Source of the DNA: Verrucomicrobiota bacterium
GTDB taxonomy: Bacteria > Verrucomicrobiota > Kiritimatiellia > UBA8416 > JABMPJ01
Assembly: GCA_018648805.1 (NCBI GenBank)
Contig: JABGQM010000002.1
Span: forward strand, 1-64,000
Length of the DNA: 64,000 nucleotides
Reading direction: 5' to 3'
The notes under the pieces were generated by a model that did not search any database, was not told where the DNA came from, and was given only the letters and a program-made list of their open reading frames with translations. Positions 58,277 to 64,000 of the stretch are shown here, in pieces; the first letter of the stretch is position 1, and each line of letters begins with the position of its first letter. The position numbers and the translations under genes are program-made.

Positions 58277-58367
58277 AACCACGGATTACACGGATAGCAC
58301 GGATGGTGCCGGCTTCGCCGGCAGGTGGCGAAGCCACCCATCAGCGACATCCGTGTAATCCGTGGTT
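58277..58367. repeat. 9-nt CACGGAT-word repeat forming a branched hairpin
   Basis: Three phased words start at 58280, 58289 and 58298 (CACGGATTA, CACGGATAG, CACGGATGG). A perfect 19-bp inverted repeat AACCACGGATTACACGGAT lies at 58277-58295 and 58349-58367. Inside are two further perfect hairpins, TGCCGGC/GCCGGCA (58307-58323) and GGTGGC/GCCACC (58324-58338), so a three-way junction is possible. It fills the convergent gap between parA and def. Confidence 0.85.
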
Positions 58368-58417
58368 AAAATGACTCCATCCTGTGGGCTGCCGACTACT
58401 TACGCTTCGGGTGATGG

Positions 58418-58966
58418 CTAGCGGTTGCCCTTACGCAGCTTCTTAAGCTTGCCGGCCTGGGCCACCTTCTGCACGGCCGACATGCGATCCACCAGCAAGA
58501 CCCCATCCAGATGATCCAACTCGTGCTGGATGGCACGCGCGAGCAGCCCCGTGGCGTGCACGGTCTGCGACTCGTTCTCCATGTTCAGAAAAGTCACGGC
58601 CACCGTGTCGGCCCGCTTGACGCTTACATAGATGCCCGGAAAGCTGAGACAGCCTTCGGACCCCACCTGCGCACCGTCGCGCTCCGTAATCATGGGATTC
58701 ACGAGCACAAGCGGCATGCGCACATCCGGATTCTCGCGTATCGGGGTGCCGGTCTCCTTGTCACGCATGGGGGGGATATCGATCACACAGACGGCTTCGG
58801 GGCGCCCCACCTGGGCGGCGGCCAGGCCCAGGCCGTCCGCATCATACATGGTCTTGAGGAGGTTATGCACCAGGGCGCGCACCTCATCATCCACCTTCAC
58901 CACCGGCGTTGCCTTGCGGCGCAGCAACCTATCCCCATACATCAGCACATCATACGTCACGGTCAT
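58418..58966 (-). CDS. def: Peptide deformylase
   Basis: 182 residues with all three active-site motifs: GLGLAAAQVG, EGCLSFPG (metal Cys) and HELDHLDG (metal His pair). The enzyme removes the formyl group from new proteins in the cytosol. ATG 58966 is used; a GTG at 58960 has GGGAG at a better 6-nt distance and matches the usual PDF N-terminus. It is divergent from citrate synthase, and no fmt gene is adjacent. Confidence 0.95.
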   Translation of the reverse strand: MTVTYDVLMYGDRLLRRKATPVVKVDDEVRALVHNLLKTMYDADGLGLAAAQVGRPEAVCVIDIPPMRDKETGTPIRENPDVRMPLVLVNPMITERDGAQVGSEGCLSFPGIYVSVKRADTVAVTFLNMENESQTVHATGLLARAIQHELDHLDGVLLVDRMSAVQKVAQAGKLKKLRKGNR

Positions 58967-58985
58967 CTCCCTGCATTTCCTGTAG

Positions 58986-59014
58986 AGGGTATCAATGCCG
59001 CCGCGCCGCGGCAA
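58986..59014 (-). promoter_or_regulatory. Candidate promoter of def
   Basis: On the minus strand TTGCCG (59014-59009) and TACCCT (58991-58986) are 17 nt apart. The leader would be about 13 nt to ATG 58966 or 19 nt to GTG 58960. Confidence 0.4.
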
Positions 59015-59028
59015 TGCCTTTTGGTCCC

Positions 59029-59057
59029 TTGTCGCCCAGGGCCCCCTGTGCTAAGGT
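59029..59057 (+). promoter_or_regulatory. Candidate promoter of citrate synthase
   Basis: TTGTCG (59029-59034) and TAAGGT (59052-59057) are 17 nt apart. The ribosome-binding site GAGGAGA and the ATG at 59081 follow, giving a leader of about 17 nt. Confidence 0.55.
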
Positions 59058-59080
59058 GACGGTTTCTGAGGAGAGACATT

Positions 59081-60502
59081 ATGGAAACTCGCACCGACAA
59101 AATTACCGAGATTGTACTGAAGGCCGCCCGCAAAGCGCGCCGCGAAACCAGCAGCGCCCCCCAACAGGAGGGGCGCGGACGCGCCAACTGGCCGCTCGAC
59201 TGCACCGTTGGGCCCGGTCTCGAGGGCGCGATCGCCTGCGAAACCAAGATTGGATTTGTCAACGGCACGCGCGGCGAACTGACCTACTGCGGCTACGACA
59301 TCTTTGACCTGTGTGCCTACTCGACCTTCGAAGAAGTCTCCTACCTGCTGCTCTACGGGCGCATGCCGACCGCCAAGCAGTTCGCCTCCTTCAAGCGCAA
59401 GCTGGTCAAGAGTCGCTCCCTGCCCCACACCCTGCGCCTGCTGATGGGCTTCCCGCTCGAGCAGATGCATCCCATGGCCTGCCTTCGTCTCGGCACCAAC
59501 CTGATGCGCCAGCGGTTGACCTGGCAGGACAGCGATGCCGCGCGCCCCGACTCGGTGGCCGCTATCGCCGCCGACGAAGATTCAATCCCGATGGAGACCA
59601 TCCCCAAGGGCGAACAGAAGGCCATTTACGAATTCAAGAAACGCAAAACCGAGCGGCCGGCCAAGGTCCCAGAGGGCACCGAAGATGCAGCCGGCCTGGC
59701 GGCCTGCATCCGCCTGATATCAGGCCTGTCCACCATTGCCGCGGCTGTGGCGCGCGTACGCGACCACAAGCTCCCGATCGAGCCCGACCCCGAGCTCGGC
59801 CATGCGGCCAACTACCTCTATATGATGAATGGCGTGCGGCCCACGCCCGAGCAGGAGCGGATCATGGATATCGCGCTGATCCTGCACGCCGACCACGGCA
59901 TGAACGCCAGCACGTTCGCCTCGATGGTGGTGGCCTCCACACTCTCGGATATCTATTTCTCAATCGGGTCCGGCATTGCCGCCCTGAGCGGCCCGCTGCA
60001 TGGCGGCGCCAACGAGGCCGTCCTGGTCATGCTCGAGAAGATCGGGCACCCCGACAACGTGGATGCCTGGTTTGACAAGGCCATGCGCCGCAAGAAGAAG
60101 ATCATGGGCATGGGACACCGCGTCTACAAGACCTACGATCCGCGCGCACGAATCCTGGGTCCGCTGGCCAGTTACGTCGCCCGTGACAACCCGGATGCGG
60201 CCCTGCTTCTGCGTATTGCGCGCAAGCTCGAGAAGCGGGTTGTGGAGTCGCTGGGCAAAGAGAAGAACATCTTCCCCAACGTCGACTATTACTCGGGTAT
60301 CGTCTACAAGGCCATGGGTATCCATCGCAACATGTTCACGCCGGTCTTTGCGGTCAGCCGTGTCGCGGGCTGGACCGCACGCGTGCATGAGTACCTCAAG
60401 AAGAACCGGATTTTCCGGCCGCGCGCGCTCTACGTGGGCGCATTCGGCAAGGAATACAAGCCTCTCGACGAGCGAGGCCGCGGGAAGACGACCTCCCGCT
60501 AG
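59081..60502 (+). CDS. gltA: Citrate synthase
   Basis: 473 residues, longer than the usual 370-430. Catalytic positions are present: His in LHADHGMNAS, GPLHGGANE, GMGHRVYKTYDPRA and the Asp in NVDYYSG. A stretch of about 55 residues around 148-205 is hydrophilic and low in hydrophobics (SDAARPDSVAAIAADEDS, then FKKRKTERPAKV), an apparent insertion, and the first 35 residues are an extra N-terminal piece. It condenses acetyl-CoA and oxaloacetate in the citric acid cycle; a methylcitrate role is not excluded. GAGGAGA precedes the ATG. Confidence 0.92.
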   Translation: METRTDKITEIVLKAARKARRETSSAPQQEGRGRANWPLDCTVGPGLEGAIACETKIGFVNGTRGELTYCGYDIFDLCAYSTFEEVSYLLLYGRMPTAKQFASFKRKLVKSRSLPHTLRLLMGFPLEQMHPMACLRLGTNLMRQRLTWQDSDAARPDSVAAIAADEDSIPMETIPKGEQKAIYEFKKRKTERPAKVPEGTEDAAGLAACIRLISGLSTIAAAVARVRDHKLPIEPDPELGHAANYLYMMNGVRPTPEQERIMDIALILHADHGMNASTFASMVVASTLSDIYFSIGSGIAALSGPLHGGANEAVLVMLEKIGHPDNVDAWFDKAMRRKKKIMGMGHRVYKTYDPRARILGPLASYVARDNPDAALLLRIARKLEKRVVESLGKEKNIFPNVDYYSGIVYKAMGIHRNMFTPVFAVSRVAGWTARVHEYLKKNRIFRPRALYVGAFGKEYKPLDERGRGKTTSR

Positions 60503-60525
60503 CCTCCCGCGACATACATTTCCGC

Positions 60526-60555
60526 TTGTTTAGAGGGTTTGCTGCCCGCTATAGT
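60526..60555 (+). promoter_or_regulatory. Promoter predicted to give a leaderless mRNA for the polyprenol sugar operon
   Basis: TTGTTT (60526-60531), an 18-nt spacer and TATAGT (60550-60555) end 7 nt before the ATG at 60563, with no ribosome-binding site. The -35 is identical to that of the leaderless lipoprotein gene at 22744. Confidence 0.55.
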
Positions 60556-60562
60556 TCTCACG

Positions 60563-61300
60563 ATGAATTCAACGCTAATCATTATACCGACGTACGACGA
60601 ACGGGAGAACGTCCGTCCCATCTCGCAGGCGGTCCTCAAGGCCAAGGCGGATGCCGACATCCTCTTCGTGGACGACAACTCGCCTGACGGTACAGGCAAG
60701 GTTATCGACGAGCTGTGCAAAGAGGACGAGCGCATCCACGTGATCCACAAGACCGGCAAAGCCGGCCTCGGGCGCGCCTACATCACCGGCTTCAAGTGGG
60801 CCCTGCAGCGTGAGTACGAGTTGATCTTCGAGATGGATGCCGACTTCTCGCACGATCCGTGCGAGCTCCCCACCTTTGTCAAGGCCGCCGAAGAGGCCGA
60901 TCTCGTGTTGGGCTCGCGCTACGTCGACGGCATCCGCATCACCAACTGGCCGCTGCGCCGCCTCGTGCTCAGCAAGGGCGCCGCGCTGTATGTGCGCCTC
61001 ATCACGGGAATGCCGACCACCGACCCGACGGGCGGCTTCAAATGCTACCGCCGCCGCGTCCTGGCGGCGATTGATCTCGATCTGATCATTTCAAACGGCT
61101 ACTCGTTCCAGGTTGAGATGTCACACACCGCCTGGCTCAAAGGGTTCCGCATCAAAGAAGTGCCCATCACGTTCGTCGACCGGCGGGCCGGCTACTCCAA
61201 GATGAGCTCGGTCATTTTCAGCGAAGCCCTCTGGCTGGTCTGGAAGCTGGCCTTTCGTTATGGCTTCCGTCGCAGCCCCTGCGCCACGCCTGAATCATGA
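60563..61300 (+). CDS. Polyprenol-phosphate mannosyltransferase-type GT2 (DPM1-like)
   Basis: 245 residues. The GT2 start LIIIPTYDERENV, FVDDNSPDGTG and the DxD-type EMDADFSHDP are those of dolichol/polyprenol-phosphate mannose synthases, with RRAGYSKMSS at the end. It probably transfers a sugar from GDP-mannose or UDP-sugar to a polyprenyl phosphate at the cytosolic membrane face. ATG 60563 is used. Its stop overlaps the next gene (ATGA). Sugar specificity is not certain. Confidence 0.9.
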   Translation: MNSTLIIIPTYDERENVRPISQAVLKAKADADILFVDDNSPDGTGKVIDELCKEDERIHVIHKTGKAGLGRAYITGFKWALQREYELIFEMDADFSHDPCELPTFVKAAEEADLVLGSRYVDGIRITNWPLRRLVLSKGAALYVRLITGMPTTDPTGGFKCYRRRVLAAIDLDLIISNGYSFQVEMSHTAWLKGFRIKEVPITFVDRRAGYSKMSSVIFSEALWLVWKLAFRYGFRRSPCATPES

Positions 61301-62226
61301 GCACCCCGGAGGCATCCCGGTCGACCAACGTCATGGACCTGGTGCGGGCCCTGCGACCACAGCAGTGGACCAAGAATGCCCTGGTGGGTGCCGCCTTCTT
61401 CTTTGCCTACTGGGACCGCCTGCGCACCACGCCCCTTACGCTGCAAGACCTGGATCGCGTCATACCGGCCGCCATGCTCTTCTGCATCATCTCGAGCGGG
61501 GTCTACGTTTTCAACGACCTGCGTGACCGCGAGGCCGATCGGCACCACCCGCTCAAGCGCAACCGCCCCATTGCAGCCGGCCGCATCGCCCCCCTGCCGG
61601 CCCTGCTCCTGGGGAGCGCTCTGCTGTGCGGTGGCTTGATCGGGGCCACCCTCCTTTCGGCCGCCTTCACGACTGTGCTATGCGGCTACGTCCTGATGCA
61701 GCTGGCCTACACGATGTGCCTTAAACAGGTGGCTTTGCTCGACACGATGGTCATTGCAGCCGGCTTCGTGCTGCGCGCCATCGCGGGTGCCGTCGTATTG
61801 AACCACGTGACCATCTCGCCCTGGCTGCTGCTGTGCACCTTCCTGCTGACCATGTTCCTGGCGCTGTGCAAGCGCCGCCATGAGAAACTCCTGGCCGGCC
61901 CCGGCGACCCCGCCTTGCACCGCCGCAACCTGGCCCAGTACGATGCCAAGCTGCTCGATCAGCTGATTGCCGTGATCGCCGCCGCTACGATCGTCTGCTA
62001 CGCCCTCTACACCCTCTGGCCCGAAACCGTCGAGAAGTTCGGCACCTCGGCCCTCGGCTTCACGATTCCCTTCGTCATCTTCGGAATCTTCCGCTACATG
62101 GATCTTGTCTACCGGCACAAGGAGGGGGGACGCCCCGAGAAAATCCTGCTTTCCGACCTGCCGATCCTCCTCAACGCCCTGCTCTACGCCGTAACCGTTG
62201 CCGCAATCTGCCTGCTGCGACGTTGA
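61297..62226 (+). CDS. UbiA-type decaprenyl-phosphate phosphoribosyltransferase-like protein
   Basis: 309 residues, about nine membrane helices. RPQQWTKN and NDLRDREADRHHPLKRNRPIAAG contain both Asp-rich motifs of the UbiA superfamily in the form typical of decaprenyl-phosphate 5-phosphoribosyltransferases (DPPR synthase). That enzyme makes the lipid donor for ribose- or arabinose-type sugars. It overlaps the preceding gene by 4 nt. A UbiA prenyltransferase with another acceptor is possible but less likely. Confidence 0.85.
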   Translation: MSTPEASRSTNVMDLVRALRPQQWTKNALVGAAFFFAYWDRLRTTPLTLQDLDRVIPAAMLFCIISSGVYVFNDLRDREADRHHPLKRNRPIAAGRIAPLPALLLGSALLCGGLIGATLLSAAFTTVLCGYVLMQLAYTMCLKQVALLDTMVIAAGFVLRAIAGAVVLNHVTISPWLLLCTFLLTMFLALCKRRHEKLLAGPGDPALHRRNLAQYDAKLLDQLIAVIAAATIVCYALYTLWPETVEKFGTSALGFTIPFVIFGIFRYMDLVYRHKEGGRPEKILLSDLPILLNALLYAVTVAAICLLRR

Positions 62227-62295
62227 CACCCCCCGCGGCCTTTCGGCATACTTAAGTTTTTGTGGTCACACCCCCCGCACTACGGGAGCCCATTT

Positions 62296-64000
62296 TTGGA
62301 AACACAACAGGACACACGATTTTTCCGGCGCCTCGACTGGAGCGCCTTCTGGACCGCCTGCATCGTCTCGTTTGCGGTCTACCTCTACACCCTGGCGCCC
62401 ACGGTCACCTTGGAGGATGGGGGCGAGCTGGCCGTAGCGGCCGACTCACTGGGCGTACCGCATCCGCCCGGCTACCCGATCTGGACCATGCTCTCGTGGT
62501 TCTTCACGCGCGTCTTCTCCTTTGTGCAGTTCCGCGGACAACCCAATCCCTCCTGGAGTGTGGGCCTCGTGTCCGTGGTGTTCGGGGCCCTCGCCACCGG
62601 CATGAGCGCCATGTTGATCTGCCGCTCCGGGTCGGAGATGCTGAAGGCGTCGCGTAACCGTCTGCATGCGGCCGAGGAGTCGGCCGAGGATCTGATCTGC
62701 TGGGTCGGCGGCGTGGTGAGCAGCCTGCTCTTCGCCTTCTCGCCGGTGATGTGGTCGCAATCGGTCATCGTCGAGGTCTACAGCCTGAACGCCTTCTTCC
62801 TGGTATGGGTCTTTCTGCTGACCTACCACTGGATGCGGCGGCCGTCCGATCGCTTTCTCTATTTGACCGCCTTCGTCTTCGGGCTGGGCCTGACCAACTA
62901 CCAGGTGTTGCTCCTGGCCGCCCTGCCGCTCGTCTTCGCGGTCTTCCTGCGCGACGTTAAGCTCTTTCGCGACTTCTTAATCACCGGGGCCCCCTTTGTG
63001 ATTGTGCTGGGCCTGATCAAGCGATGGGAATCGCTACCCAAGCCGCCACCCGCAATCGAGTCGGTCGGCGACATCTTCGCCGTGTTCTTCTCCCATGGCG
63101 TACTGCCGCCTATCATGCACCCCACGCACGAAACCTTCTATTTCTACATGGTTTTCAACATCCTGATCCTGGCACTGGCCTTCTTCTTCCTGCCGCGCGG
63201 CAAGACGGTGGCCATCTCGCTCCTGCTCATGGAGCTGGGCATCGGGTTCTATATCTACATGCCGATCGTCTCGGATCTGCGCAACCCCCCCATGAACTGG
63301 GGCTACCCCCGCACCTGGGAGGGATTCAATCACGCCCTTTCGCGCGGGCAGTATGAGCGCATCAAGCCGGCCGATATGTTCTCGGCGCGTTTCATTGACC
63401 AGCTGGGCTCCTACTTGACCGATTTGCGTGGCCAGTTCACGCTGCCGGTCGCCCTGCTCGGGTTCCTGCCCTTCACGGCTTGGCAGATCAAGCTCTTTGG
63501 CCGCCGCTTCAAAGCGATGTATGCCGCCATCGGCCTGGCCCTGCTGGCCACACTCCTGGTGGTCATACAGCGTGGGGCTCTCGCCATGGGCCTGACCGCC
63601 CTGGCCGAGGTGCGGCTCGATAAGGCCCTGATCGGCATCATCATCCTGCTCATGGGCGCCGGCGGCGCATCGCTATTCGTCTCGCAGGGCGAGGAGTTGA
63701 TCGAGAAACTGCGAGGAAAGCTCCCCGCCACGCTCTCCGAGCGTATTACGGTCGGGCTGGCCCTCCTCGGCATCCTGGGTGGCTACCTCGGGTTTATCGG
63801 CATCCTGGCCACACGTATCGGGCGTGTCACGGCCCCACTGCGCCAGACCGGGGTCTCCATCACCGGCGGCGATATGTTGAGCATCCTGGGGCAGAGCATG
63901 GGGATCATCACGTTCATGATCCTACCGGCTGTCTCAGCTGTCGTGATTCTCTGGCTGCGCCGTAGCCGGCTCGAGTTCCGCATGACAATCGATTCCCACA
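62296..64000 (+). CDS. DUF2723 membrane protein, partial (continues past the window)
   Basis: 568 residues are visible and the frame is still open at the window end. A first helix (about 16-32) is followed by the family hallmark with D41 and E44 in LEDGGELAVAAD and HPPGYP at 56-61, then at least nine further membrane helices. DUF2723 proteins resemble GT-C glycosyltransferases (protein O-mannosyltransferase type) that use lipid-linked sugars outside the membrane. Start TTG 62296 has GGGAG 7 nt before it. Placement behind polyprenol sugar genes fits use of their product. Confidence 0.88.
   Translation, partial: METQQDTRFFRRLDWSAFWTACIVSFAVYLYTLAPTVTLEDGGELAVAADSLGVPHPPGYPIWTMLSWFFTRVFSFVQFRGQPNPSWSVGLVSVVFGALATGMSAMLICRSGSEMLKASRNRLHAAEESAEDLICWVGGVVSSLLFAFSPVMWSQSVIVEVYSLNAFFLVWVFLLTYHWMRRPSDRFLYLTAFVFGLGLTNYQVLLLAALPLVFAVFLRDVKLFRDFLITGAPFVIVLGLIKRWESLPKPPPAIESVGDIFAVFFSHGVLPPIMHPTHETFYFYMVFNILILALAFFFLPRGKTVAISLLLMELGIGFYIYMPIVSDLRNPPMNWGYPRTWEGFNHALSRGQYERIKPADMFSARFIDQLGSYLTDLRGQFTLPVALLGFLPFTAWQIKLFGRRFKAMYAAIGLALLATLLVVIQRGALAMGLTALAEVRLDKALIGIIILLMGAGGASLFVSQGEELIEKLRGKLPATLSERITVGLALLGILGGYLGFIGILATRIGRVTAPLRQTGVSITGGDMLSILGQSMGIITFMILPAVSAVVILWLRRSRLEFRMTIDSH

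Overview
The window is GC-rich, densely coded bacterial chromosome from a Gram-negative organism: it has two GT9 heptosyltransferase-type genes, an MsbA-type lipid flippase, outer-membrane beta-barrels (a FadL type, a DUF3570 type and one paired with an RND exporter) and several lipoproteins. Gene content (DUF2723 membrane protein, FHA/sigma-54 activator, zinc-ribbon Ser/Thr kinase, ApbE-DUF3570-DUF4266 set) and intergenic arrays of short degenerate repeats suggest a member of the PVC group (Kiritimatiellota, Lentisphaerota or Verrucomicrobiota-like). That placement is inference. I recognise no IS transposase, CRISPR array, rRNA or prophage.

Layout. 0-1.4 kb: initiator tRNA, then a small GIY-YIG nuclease gene followed by a second copy of the tRNA 3' end, so a probable miniature tRNA-targeting element; then an iron-sulfur flavoprotein. 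1.6-3.6 kb: a 31-residue lysine-rich protein, a methyltransferase and an esterase with two palindromes between the last two. 3.7-17 kb: a lipid island. On the minus strand are an RND/MMPL exporter fused to a cyclic-nucleotide-binding domain, a LolA-like protein, an outer-membrane protein, a small acidic-tailed protein, a UbiB-type kinase and a FadL channel. Divergent on the plus strand are a condensation-type acyltransferase, an acyl carrier protein, an acyl-AMP ligase and a radical SAM enzyme. 17-26 kb: mostly housekeeping and single genes (YhcH, CBS, FAD enzyme, Gfo/Idh, lipoproteins, parvulin, RNase D, cyclophilin).

26.6-34.3 kb: a regulatory block, with a sigma-70-family factor and an FHA/sigma-54 activator in tandem, facing a Ser/Thr kinase that ends a possible operon starting with DUF4266-DUF3570-ApbE. 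34.4-49.5 kb: cell-surface glycan genes in short runs on alternating strands (MBOAT and SGNH acyl-transfer pair, two GT9, two GT-A-like proteins, FkbM methyltransferase, hexapeptide acyltransferase, MsbA, PfkB kinase, GH2, and an unusual lipopolysaccharide-kinase/TIM-barrel fusion). 49.6-52 kb: an ArsR-SQR-DsrC/TusE-DsrE sulfur operon. 52-58 kb: parvulin, P-loop kinase, Dtd, then a hypothetical gene-leuC-leuD-parA operon. 58.4-64 kb: peptide deformylase, citrate synthase and a polyprenyl-phosphate sugar trio ending in a DUF2723 protein cut by the window edge.

Across the window many intergenic gaps hold different short-period repeats (7, 9, 12 or 13 nt) arranged as inverted arms that would fold into long hairpins. 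They differ in word but share architecture, and they sit in five of the ten convergent gene junctions. This shared design, the tRNA-associated GIY-YIG element and the lipid island are the most interesting things here.
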